Positions 6,542 to 12,285 of a stretch of DNA of 12,285 nt are shown here, piece by piece. The position numbers were made by a program, and so were the translations under genes. The notes below the pieces were generated by a model. The model had not been told where the DNA came from. It saw only the letters and a list, made by a program, of their open reading frames with translations, and made no database searches. Source of the DNA: DASWKG01 sp036396755 (GTDB lineage Bacteria > Actinomycetota > UBA4738 > CALAEC01); contig DASWKG010000027.1 in NCBI GenBank assembly GCA_036396755.1, positions 1 through 12,285 of the forward strand, given 5' to 3'. Numbering within the stretch: position 1 is the stretch's first letter; each line of letters opens with the position of its first letter.

Positions 6542-7035
6542 GTCCAGACCTCCCTCAGCCGCGCGATGCCCGCGCGCACGTTCTGCCTGGCCGCCGCCTC
6601 CGAGCAGTCGAGGAGGCGGCCGATCTCCGCGTAGCGGAGGTCGCTCACGAACCGGTAGACCACCGCCGCCCGCTGCTTCGGCGGGAGCCCGCGCACGGCC
6701 TCCCACAACCGCGGGTCGCCGGTCTCGTCGGCCGCGGCGGTCGTGTCGATCCCCTCGGCCGGGACCGCGCGCCGGGCCCGGCTCCGGTGCTCGTCGATCG
6801 CCTTCCGCCGCGCGATCGTGAGGAGCCACCCGCGCAGGTTCTCGCCGTCCCGGAGCCTCGGGTAGGCGCGGAGCGCGGCCATGAACGTCTCCTGGAAGCA
6901 GTCGTCGGCGTCCTGGGCGCCGGCCGCGGCGACGCAGAACCGATAGACGTCGGTCCGGTGGCGGTCGAGCAGCTCCTGGAAGGGCGGCAAGCTCACGGGA
7001 GAGGAACGCGCGGGAGCGCCGGAACGTGAGACCAC
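6538..7035 (-). CDS. ECF-type RNA polymerase sigma factor
   Basis: A protein of about 165 residues with only sigma regions 2 and 4, as in the ECF (group 4) class. Region 2 spans about 19-88: the DVYRFCVAAAGAQDADDCFQ segment (29-48), QETFMAALRAYPRL (48-61) and LRGWLLTIARRKAIDEHRSR (67-86), the -10 recognition and melting helices. Region 4 spans about 108-163: LWEAVRGLPPKQRAAVVYRF (110-129), then the helix-turn-helix YAEIGRLLDCSEAAARQNVRAG (135-156), the -35 reader. The frame extends to a GTG at 7044; I use the GTG at 7035 because TACCGT lies 7 bases upstream, in line with leaderless neighbours. GTG 6996 is also possible, since region 2 starts just after it. No anti-sigma gene is seen. Downstream ogt overlaps by ATGA. 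Specificity and inducer unknown. Confidence 0.9.
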   Translation of the reverse strand: MVSRSGAPARSSPVSLPPFQELLDRHRTDVYRFCVAAAGAQDADDCFQETFMAALRAYPRLRDGENLRGWLLTIARRKAIDEHRSRARRAVPAEGIDTTAAADETGDPRLWEAVRGLPPKQRAAVVYRFVSDLRYAEIGRLLDCSEAAARQNVRAGIARLREVWT

Positions 7036-7042
7036 GGCCCAC

Positions 7043-7079
7043 ACGGTATCGGAAGCGACCGAGCGGCCTCTGTTACGCT
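7043..7079. promoter_or_regulatory. Divergent promoter region between the sigma factor and the GlnR-like gene
   Basis: On the plus strand TACGCT (7074-7079) fits TANNNT and ends 9 bases before the GTG at 7089 of the GlnR-like gene. On the minus strand TACCGT (7048-7043) ends 7 bases before the GTG at 7035. Neither has a clear TTGACA-like -35 at optimal spacing, and neither gene has a Shine-Dalgarno, so both may be leaderless. The minus-strand box is the weaker call. Confidence 0.38.
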
Positions 7080-7088
7080 CGGCTCGCT

Positions 7089-7748
7089 GTGCGGCGGGTC
7101 CTGTTCCTCACCGACCGCGGGCCCCACGAGGTGCTCCCAGCGGCCTTGGGGCTCGGCGCCGACGTGAAGGCCGAGCCCCCGTCCGTCGACGCCCTGGCCC
7201 GCATCCCCGACCTGAACCCCGACGTCGTCGTTGCCGACGCCGTCGGGGATCCCGAGGGCCTCCTCCCGGTGCTGCGGACACTGCGGGCCGCCCGAGTGCC
7301 GTTTCCCGTCCTCGTTGTGCTGTCCCCCGGCGACGTCGGCCGATCCGACTGGGCGAGGGTGTGCGACGACTTCGTCCTCACAGGGGCCGGGGAGGCCGAG
7401 GTGCTCCTGCGTCTGGAGATGCTCACCGCCCGAGCCGGAGAGTCGGGCGAGGGGGTGCTGCGGCTCGGACCCGTGACGATCAACGTCGAGACCTACCGGG
7501 TGGCGGCGGGTGCGCGGCCGCTCGACCTCACCTATAAGGAGTTCGAGCTGCTCCGGTTCCTCTCGCAGAACGCCGGGCGGGTGTTCACGCGAGCCCAGCT
7601 CCTGCAGGAGGTCTGGGGCTACGACTTCTACGGCGGCACGCGAACGGTCGACGTCCACGTCCGCCGCCTTCGCTCCAAGCTGGGGCCCGAGCACGAGCAC
7701 CTGATCGAGACCGTGCGAGGGGTCGGCTACCGGGCCGCCCTGCCGTGA
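7089..7748 (+). CDS. glnR: GlnR-like orphan OmpR-family response regulator
   Basis: A 219-residue two-domain regulator. The N-terminal receiver-like domain (1-112) is atypical: the acid pair near the start is reduced to LFLTDRG, the aspartate of DVVVAD is kept at residue 50, and the conserved KPF lysine is absent (FVLTGAGEAEVLLRL, 95-109). This is the pattern of actinobacterial GlnR, whose D50 supports dimerisation without phosphorylation. The C-terminal winged helix (about 123-217) has LDLTYKEFELLRFLSQNAGR (145-164), VFTRAQLLQEVWGYDFYGGT (165-184) and RTVDVHVRRLRSKLGPEHEH (185-204), very close to GlnR. GlnR controls nitrogen genes such as glnA and amtB in Streptomyces. The GTG at 7089 is preferred over an upstream ATG at 7026 because homology starts there and TACGCT precedes it. 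There is no histidine kinase beside it. It overlaps copCD by GTGA. Confidence 0.85.
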   Translation: MRRVLFLTDRGPHEVLPAALGLGADVKAEPPSVDALARIPDLNPDVVVADAVGDPEGLLPVLRTLRAARVPFPVLVVLSPGDVGRSDWARVCDDFVLTGAGEAEVLLRLEMLTARAGESGEGVLRLGPVTINVETYRVAAGARPLDLTYKEFELLRFLSQNAGRVFTRAQLLQEVWGYDFYGGTRTVDVHVRRLRSKLGPEHEHLIETVRGVGYRAALP

Positions 7749-9691
7749 CGCGGCGCCGCGGCGCCGGCTCGGCGGTCCTGCTCGCGCTCGCGGGCGCCCT
7801 CTTCCTCGCGGCGCCCGCCGGAGCCCACGCCCTCCTCCGCTCGTCCGAGCCGGCGGACGGACAGGAGCTCTCCGAGCCTCCGTCCACGGTGGTCCTCGAG
7901 CTGACCGAGCCGCCGGAGCTCTCGCTCACCGAGGTCCGGGTGCTCGACGGGAGCGGCGGAGACCGGGAGGTCGGCGAGGCGGCCGCGGCGGGGGCGGAGG
8001 GCCTGACCGTGGACCTGCCCCCGTTGGAGCAAGGGGTCTACACGGTCGTCTGGCGCGTGGTGTCGCGCGTCGACGGGCACCCGTCGGCCGGGACGTTCGC
8101 GTTCGGCGTCGGCGTCTCCCCCGCCGAGGCGCCTCCGCCCCCCGGGCTCGAGGTGCCGACCACACCACCCGCGTCCCCCCTGGAGATGGCGGGGCGGGCC
8201 GGTCTCTTCCTGGGGCTCGGGCTGCTGCTGGGCGCCTCGTGGATCGGCGCGCTCGCGTTCCGGCGCGCCCCCTCGCGGGTCGTGCGGCTGGCGCTGGCCG
8301 GCGCCGCGTTCGCGCTCGTGGCGACCGCGGTGCTGGCGACGGCCCAGGCCAGGTCGGCCGGGGCCTCGCTGGGCGAGCTCTCCGGCACGCTGATCGGCCG
8401 GGCGCTGATCCTGCGGGCGGCGGCGGCGGTGACGGCCCTGCTGGCGCTGTCGCTCGGCCGCGGCCGTCGCTGGACGCTCGGGCTGGCGGGGGCCGCCGCG
8501 GCCGGCGCGCTGCTGGCGCACGTCGCCGCCGGCCACGCGAACGAGGGGCGCTTCGCCTGGGCGCAGGTCGGGTTCCAGTGGACGCACGTCGTCGCGGGCG
8601 CGGTGTGGCTCGGCGGGCTGGCCGCGCTCATCGTGGGGATCCGCGGGGAGCCGGACGAGGCGAAGGCGGCCGCGGTGCGGCGCTTCTCGCTGGTGGCGGG
8701 CGGCGCGCTCGCGGCCGTGGCCCTCACCGGCGTGCTGCGCGCGCTCGACGAGGTGAACGGGTGGGGCGAGCTGCTCTCGACCGGCTACGGCCGCCTGGTC
8801 GTCATCAAGAGCGGGCTGATCGTGGCGCTCGCCGGGCTCGGGGCCGTCAACCGGTACCGGAACGTCCCGGCCGCGGCGACCTCGCTCCGGGGGCTGCGCC
8901 GGACCTCGCGGGTCGAGCTCTCGATCGCGGTGGGCCTCGTCGCCGCGGCCGCCGGGCTGGCGACGCTCGTGCCGCCGGCGTCGGTGCCGGCGGCGGTCGA
9001 GCCCCCCGCGCCGATCGACGTGCGCGCCGCCGACTTCGGGACCACCGTGCAGGCGCGGCTCCAGGTGACGCCCGGGGTCCCGGGCCCGAACCGGTTCCGC
9101 CTGCTCGTCACCGACTTCGACACGGGTGACCCGGTGGCGGGCGCCCGGGTCGAGCTGCGATTCGGCGCGCTCGGCCGCCCGGACGTCCCGGTCGCGACCC
9201 TGGCGCTCGAGGAGGCGGAGGAAGGCGTCTACCAGGCGACGGGGAGCCCGGTCGCGCTCGCCGGGCCTTGGGAGGTGACGGCGCTCGTCCAGCAGGGAGG
9301 CGACTCGGTCGACGTGCAGCTCCGGTTCGCCACGGTGTGCCGCACGACCGACGTCGAGGCGGAGTCGCGGCCGCCGATCCACCTGCAGGACCTCCCGGGC
9401 GGCGGGACCGTCGAGGGCTACGTCCTGCCGCTGGGCGGGGCGAGGTACGAGGTGCACTTCACCTTCCTCGACCCCGACGGCAGGGAGGTGTTCGTGCCCG
9501 AGGCCCCCGACGCCCTCGCCTCACACCCGGACGAGGACCCGCGCACGGTCCCCATGATCCCCCTCGGCCGCGGCCACTTCGTCGGCGAGACGGAGCTGGA
9601 GGACGGCGCGTGGCGCTTCGACGTCGTCGCCGACCCCGAGGAGGGCGGCGCGATCAGCGGCTGCTTCGAGGAGCGGATCCCGACGAGCTAG
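7745..9691 (+). CDS. CopC-CopD fusion copper-handling membrane protein with C-terminal beta domains
   Basis: A 648-residue protein thought to bind copper outside the membrane and move it inward. A signal peptide ends at APAGA/H28. The CopC domain (28-125) begins with that histidine, and D110 and H112 (VDGHPSAGTF) sit at mature positions 83 and 85, the known H1/D83/H85 Cu(II) brace of CopC. A Pro-rich linker (127-145) leads to the CopD membrane domain (about 148-410) of roughly eight helices, with HVAAGHANEG (259-268) and FQWTHVVAGAVWLGGL (277-292). A C-terminal region (about 422-648) looks like one FixH/YtkA-like beta sandwich (APIDVRAADF to AGPWEVTALV) plus a further uncharacterised beta segment. 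The GTG start overlaps the regulator stop (GTGA). The stop shares CTAG with the convergent cupredoxin. Confidence 0.93.
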   Translation: MTRRRGAGSAVLLALAGALFLAAPAGAHALLRSSEPADGQELSEPPSTVVLELTEPPELSLTEVRVLDGSGGDREVGEAAAAGAEGLTVDLPPLEQGVYTVVWRVVSRVDGHPSAGTFAFGVGVSPAEAPPPPGLEVPTTPPASPLEMAGRAGLFLGLGLLLGASWIGALAFRRAPSRVVRLALAGAAFALVATAVLATAQARSAGASLGELSGTLIGRALILRAAAAVTALLALSLGRGRRWTLGLAGAAAAGALLAHVAAGHANEGRFAWAQVGFQWTHVVAGAVWLGGLAALIVGIRGEPDEAKAAAVRRFSLVAGGALAAVALTGVLRALDEVNGWGELLSTGYGRLVVIKSGLIVALAGLGAVNRYRNVPAAATSLRGLRRTSRVELSIAVGLVAAAAGLATLVPPASVPAAVEPPAPIDVRAADFGTTVQARLQVTPGVPGPNRFRLLVTDFDTGDPVAGARVELRFGALGRPDVPVATLALEEAEEGVYQATGSPVALAGPWEVTALVQQGGDSVDVQLRFATVCRTTDVEAESRPPIHLQDLPGGGTVEGYVLPLGGARYEVHFTFLDPDGREVFVPEAPDALASHPDEDPRTVPMIPLGRGHFVGETELEDGAWRFDVVADPEEGGAISGCFEERIPTS

Positions 9692-10062
9692 TTCGTGAAG
9701 ACGTGCACGATGCCGCACATGCCCTCGCAGCGGCCGTCGACGATCGCGGAGTGGCGGGCGCAGCGGTAGCGGAACGTGCCCGTCTTGGGGAACTTCTTGG
9801 AGGTCTGCTCGCCCGGCTTGAGGGTGTCGGAGAGCGACCAGTCGCCGATCGCGCGGACGTCGTGGGTCTTGTTGGTCGGGTTGGTCCAGACCACCTTGTC
9901 GCCCTTGCCGATGTAGGTGTGGACCGGGCCCCACTTGTCGCCCTGCTTCGCCTTGACCTTGAAGGTCTCCGCGAGCGCGGCGCCGGCGACGACCAGGACC
10001 ACGACCAGGACGACCGCGGCGAGCACCGCGAGCCGCCTCCTCGGGCCGGTGGCCGATGGCAT
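9688..10062 (-). CDS. Secreted or membrane-anchored cupredoxin (plastocyanin-like)
   Basis: A 124-residue protein with a basic N-terminus and hydrophobic segment (11-31, LAVLAAVVLVVVLVVAGAAL), either an uncleaved anchor or a signal peptide cleaved near ALA/ET. The mature domain (about 33-124) is a blue-copper beta sandwich. Probable type 1 ligands are H67 (NKTHDVRA), C101 and H104 (YRCARHS) and M115 (CEGMCG). Two extra cysteines (C112, C116) may form a disulfide near the site. It would shuttle electrons or bind copper outside the membrane. The ATG at 10062 is chosen over an upstream ATG at 10152 because the signal segment follows it; a GTG immediately before it (10065-10063), 6 bases after TATCAT, is an alternative. 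It sits convergent to CopCD, supporting a copper theme. Confidence 0.9.
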   Translation of the reverse strand: MPSATGPRRRLAVLAAVVLVVVLVVAGAALAETFKVKAKQGDKWGPVHTYIGKGDKVVWTNPTNKTHDVRAIGDWSLSDTLKPGEQTSKKFPKTGTFRYRCARHSAIVDGRCEGMCGIVHVFTN

Positions 10063-10070
10063 CACCCGGC

Positions 10071-10077
10071 TATGATA
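10071..10077. promoter_or_regulatory. Overlapping divergent -10 boxes for the cupredoxin and LVIVD genes
   Basis: The 7 bases TATGATA give TATGAT on the plus strand (10071-10076) and TATCAT on the minus strand (10077-10072); both fit TANNNT. The minus-strand box is 6 bases from GTG or 9 from ATG of the cupredoxin. The plus-strand box would give the LVIVD gene a leader of about 60 bases with a Shine-Dalgarno. Confidence 0.45.
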
Positions 10078-10130
10078 TCCGGGTCCGGGAAGAAGGAACC
10101 CCTCGCCCGGGCTCGAGAGTCGACCCGACC

Positions 10131-10137
10131 AAGGAGG
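10131..10137 (+). promoter_or_regulatory. Strong Shine-Dalgarno fixing the start of the LVIVD-RTX gene
   Basis: AAGGAGG lies 5 bases before the ATG at 10143. This decides the start in favour of 10143 over an upstream in-frame ATG at 10056, which lies before the predicted promoter and would put 29 residues ahead of the signal peptide. Confidence 0.75.
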
Positions 10138-10142
10138 CGCCC

Positions 10143-11765
10143 ATGCCTGCACGACCCATCGCCCGGATCGCGCTCGCCGCCGCCATGCTCATGGCGATCC
10201 CGGCCTTCGCGACGGCGGCACCACCGCCGGTGGAGACCTACGAGTACACCGCGAACCTCGACCCGCTGGGTGCGTCCCTCCGGCCGCCACCTGCCGCAGG
10301 GATCTACAACTCCGACCTCGCCTTCTGGGGCGACACCGCCTACCAGGGCACCTACGACGGCTTCCGCATCATCGACGCCTCGAATCCCAACAACCCGACC
10401 TCGCTCATCGACTACGACGAGTGCGCCGGGAGCCAGGGCGACGTCATCATCTGGGACCATCTGCTCGTTCGTTCGTGGAACTCGCAGAACACCTCGCCCA
10501 CGGCGACGTGCGACGGCGAAGCGGTCCCGCTCCTGTTCGAGGGGCTGCACATCTTCGACGTGACCAACCCCGCCGACCCGGCCCTCCTCGGATCCGTCGA
10601 TCTGCCCACCTGCGGATCGCACACCGCGACGGGGGTGCCCGACCCGGCGAACAACCGACTGCTCGTCTACAACAACCCCTCGGCGGGCACCCCGCAGTGC
10701 ACGGGCTTCGACATCATCGAGATCCCGCTCGACGCACCCGAGACCGCTTCGCAGATCGGTGACGGCGTGACCGGTCGCTCCTGTCACGACACCGCGGTCA
10801 TCCTCGGCGACGCGATGAAGGCGATGTGCTCGGGCGGCAACGGCTTCACGATGATGAGCCTCGGTGGCGAGGGGGGCGGGGCGCTCGACGCGCCCGTCCT
10901 GCTCTACACCAAGGACCTCACGACCGAGATGGTCACCATCGGCCACGCCGCCTCGTTCTCGTGGGACGGCTCCATCGCGATCTTCGGCCACGAGCCGGGC
11001 GGCGGCAGCGACGCCGCCTGCGAGGAGGCCGACGACGAGCGACTCCGCACCATCTTCTTCTTCAACGCCGCGGACGGCGAGGAGGTCGGCCGCTGGGTGC
11101 TCCCCAAGCCCCAGGAGGCCTCCGAGAACTGCACGATCCACAACTTCAACACCGTGCCGTCGGCCCGGAAGAACATCCTGGTCAGCGGCAACTACCAGGC
11201 GGGAACCTGGGTCGTCGACTTCACCGACCCGGCGAACGCGGTCGACATCGCGCACGCCGACCCCGCCCCGCTGGATCCCCAGCAGCTCGGCGGTGACTGG
11301 TCGACCTACTGGTACGACGGGATCATCTACGAGGGCGACATCACCCGCGGGCTCATCACCTGGCGGCTCGACGACCCCGCCGTCGGCGGGGCGCAGACCC
11401 TGGGTCACCTGAACCCGCAGACGCAGGAGAAGACGATCGCGCTCACCGGCGGCTCGGGCCTCACCTGCAAGGGCAAGCGCGCCACCATCGAGGGCACGAA
11501 CAACAACGACACACTCGTCGGCACGCCGCAGCGCGACGTCATCGCGGCGGGCGGCGGTGACGACACCGTGCGCGCGATCAGCGGCAACGACCTGGTCTGC
11601 GGAGGGGCCGGCAACGACGCCCTCAAGGGCGGCGGCGGCACGGACCGCATCTTCGGCCAGGCCGGGCGCGACACCCTCACCGGCGGCCCCGGCCAGGGCG
11701 ACAAGTGCGTGGGCGGCGGCGGCCGCGACACCGAGGGCCGCGGCTGCGAGAAGGGCCGCGTCTAA
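10143..11765 (+). CDS. Secreted LVIVD-repeat protein with C-terminal RTX-like calcium-binding repeats
   Basis: A 540-residue exported protein. The signal peptide (1-26) has ARIALAAAMLMAIPAFATAA. The main body (about 30-430) has a beta-propeller-like repeat pattern of the LVIVD family: YDGFRIIDASNPNNPTSL, GLHIFDVTNPADPALLGSV and GTWVVDFTDPANAVDIAHA each pair a short hydrophobic strand with D-x-x-NP/DP. Cysteine-rich loops (for example GRSCHDTAV, SENCTIHNFN) suggest disulfides. The tail (about 440-530) holds glycine- and aspartate-rich nonapeptide-like repeats: TNNNDTLVGTPQRDVIAAGG, GNDLVCGGAGNDALKGGGGT, then DRIFGQAGRDTLTGGPG, expected to fold as a Ca2+ beta-roll, and ends with GRGCEKGRV. No type I secretion genes are nearby, and the Sec signal argues against that route. 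Ligand or enzymatic activity unknown. Confidence 0.9.
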   Translation: MPARPIARIALAAAMLMAIPAFATAAPPPVETYEYTANLDPLGASLRPPPAAGIYNSDLAFWGDTAYQGTYDGFRIIDASNPNNPTSLIDYDECAGSQGDVIIWDHLLVRSWNSQNTSPTATCDGEAVPLLFEGLHIFDVTNPADPALLGSVDLPTCGSHTATGVPDPANNRLLVYNNPSAGTPQCTGFDIIEIPLDAPETASQIGDGVTGRSCHDTAVILGDAMKAMCSGGNGFTMMSLGGEGGGALDAPVLLYTKDLTTEMVTIGHAASFSWDGSIAIFGHEPGGGSDAACEEADDERLRTIFFFNAADGEEVGRWVLPKPQEASENCTIHNFNTVPSARKNILVSGNYQAGTWVVDFTDPANAVDIAHADPAPLDPQQLGGDWSTYWYDGIIYEGDITRGLITWRLDDPAVGGAQTLGHLNPQTQEKTIALTGGSGLTCKGKRATIEGTNNNDTLVGTPQRDVIAAGGGDDTVRAISGNDLVCGGAGNDALKGGGGTDRIFGQAGRDTLTGGPGQGDKCVGGGGRDTEGRGCEKGRV

Positions 11766-11783
11766 CAACACCCGAAACGCATC

Positions 11784-11816
11784 GAGGGCCCCCGCGGATC
11801 ATCCGCGGGGGCCCTC
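11784..11816. terminator. Strong hairpin, probable bidirectional terminator
   Basis: A 16-base arm GAGGGCCCCCGCGGAT and its exact complement ATCCGCGGGGGCCCTC flank a single central C, folding as a very GC-rich stem with a small loop. It sits between the stop at 11765 and the convergent gene ending at 11832. No run of T follows on either strand, as is common in GC-rich actinobacteria, so the mechanism is not certain. Confidence 0.8.
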
Positions 11817-11831
11817 ACCGTTCTCGGAACG

Positions 11832-12285
11832 TCAGCGCTTCTCGACCTCGAAGGTGTTCGCGTTCCGGCCCACCTCGAGCTTGCGCTCGACGTTGCCGGC
11901 CCCGTCGGTCCCTCTGGCGAACGCCGTGTAGCTCTTGATCGAGCTCCCGACGCTCGGCTTCAGCTCGTCCATCCGGTAGTAGTACCAATCGAGGTCGGGG
12001 TAGTAGTCGGTGTCGAGCCACCGCTTCGCCGCGCACGCGCCCCGGACGAATCGCTTCCCGCTGAACCAGGCGCAGCTCCCGTCCCCCTGGTTCCGCCGGA
12101 GCGCCAGCTCGACGCCTGCCACCTCGCCGTCGTCGTTCGCGAAGACGTGGAACTCGCGGAGCCGGTAGTCGCCGCGCTCGTAGTGCAGACGATGACGCGG
12201 GTGATGGAACTTCGTCGAGGGCGGGACGCCGCCGGACTCCTCGTTGTCGAGGATCCGGATCGTCGCCGAGGCGGGGTCGGTGTCG
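11832..12285 (-). CDS. C-terminal part of an extracellular-looking beta-domain protein, N-terminus beyond the window
   Basis: The reading frame is open from the right edge to the TGA at 11832-11834 (150 codons visible), so no start is assigned; an internal GTG at 12122 begins an in-frame 96-residue piece, but coding-like sequence continues upstream of it. The upstream visible part has DTDPASATIRILDNEESGG, then FHHPRHRLHYERGDYRL. The final domain runs from VAGVELALRRNQGDGSCAWF through VRGACAAKRWL, a Trp/Tyr-rich DLDWYYYRMDEL, and AFARGTDGAGNVERKLEV near the end. The VELALRR ... C ... C ... RGTDGAGNVE layout resembles Ig-like or 'DxAGN' repeats of secreted actinobacterial surface proteins and proteases. 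Two cysteines could form a disulfide. No catalytic motif is visible. The hairpin at 11784-11816 lies just beyond its stop. Confidence 0.75.
   Translation of the reverse strand, partial: DTDPASATIRILDNEESGGVPPSTKFHHPRHRLHYERGDYRLREFHVFANDDGEVAGVELALRRNQGDGSCAWFSGKRFVRGACAAKRWLDTDYYPDLDWYYYRMDELKPSVGSSIKSYTAFARGTDGAGNVERKLEVGRNANTFEVEKR

Noticed and set aside
7026..7088. Upstream extension of 21 residues on the GlnR-like regulator
   Set aside because: The extension is Arg-rich, unlike GlnR N-termini, and overlaps the predicted promoter; homology and D50 numbering fit the GTG at 7089.
7727..9457. A 576-codon open frame antisense to the CopCD gene
   Set aside because: The translation is Arg/Gly/Pro-rich low-complexity sequence without domains, opposite a gene with a clear signal peptide, CopC ligands and membrane helices.
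11541..11710. Tandem GC-rich repeats at the 3' end of the LVIVD gene as a possible repeat array
   Set aside because: The periodicity is that of the encoded Gly/Asp nonapeptide repeats, not a DNA-level repeat or CRISPR array.
10062..11771. A 569-codon open frame antisense to the LVIVD-RTX gene
   Set aside because: Its translation is Val/Ala/Arg/Asp-rich with no recognisable domain, and it mirrors the codon pattern of the true gene, which has a signal peptide, Shine-Dalgarno and family motifs. It is a GC-rich shadow.

Overview
The window is GC-rich, gene-dense DNA from an actinobacterium (Actinomycetota). This rests on an atypical GlnR-type regulator, a probable F420-dependent PPOX-family enzyme, an LmeA/DUF2993 lipoprotein-like gene, frequent GTG starts, and TANNNT boxes sitting 6-9 bases upstream of GTG starts, as in leaderless actinobacterial mRNAs. 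The class cannot be fixed from sequence alone; a deep-branching soil or aquatic lineage is plausible. There are no RNA genes, insertion sequences, CRISPR arrays or prophage genes, and no gene-free stretch exceeds about 85 bases.

Region 1 (1-2949, minus strand) holds two paralogous acyl-CoA dehydrogenases. The first is cut by the left edge and the second is complete. A vapBC-type toxin-antitoxin pair lies between them. Both dehydrogenase starts are preceded by nearly the same 16-bp imperfect palindrome fused to a TAAGAT box, which suggests one shared, TetR-like fatty-acid regulator encoded elsewhere. Region 2 (2983-3535, plus strand) is one PH-like-fold protein of unknown function, transcribed divergently from the second dehydrogenase.

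Region 3 (3540-7035, minus strand) reads from right to left as an ECF-type sigma factor, an Ogt/MGMT DNA-alkyl repair protein coupled to it by ATGA overlap, a PPOX/F420-type oxidoreductase and a membrane-anchored DUF2993 protein, all nearly contiguous. ATP sulfurylase (sat) follows after 70 bp with its own Shine-Dalgarno sequence. The first four look like one stress or repair operon. Sat stands without the usual sulfate-assimilation partners in view.

Region 4 (7089-10062) is a copper and regulator block. A GlnR-like orphan response regulator is coupled by GTGA overlap to a large CopC-CopD fusion for copper handling. A convergent secreted or anchored cupredoxin shares the palindromic CTAG stop with CopCD. 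Region 5 (10071-12285) holds a secreted LVIVD-repeat protein with an RTX-like calcium-binding tail, a strong hairpin terminator, and the C-terminal part of an extracellular-looking protein cut by the right edge. The cupredoxin and the LVIVD protein are divergent, and their predicted -10 boxes overlap almost completely.

I see no wholly new system that the sequence proves. The most promising leads are the sigma-Ogt coupling, the GlnR-like/CopCD coupling, the shared acyl-CoA dehydrogenase operator, and the consistent leaderless-promoter geometry.
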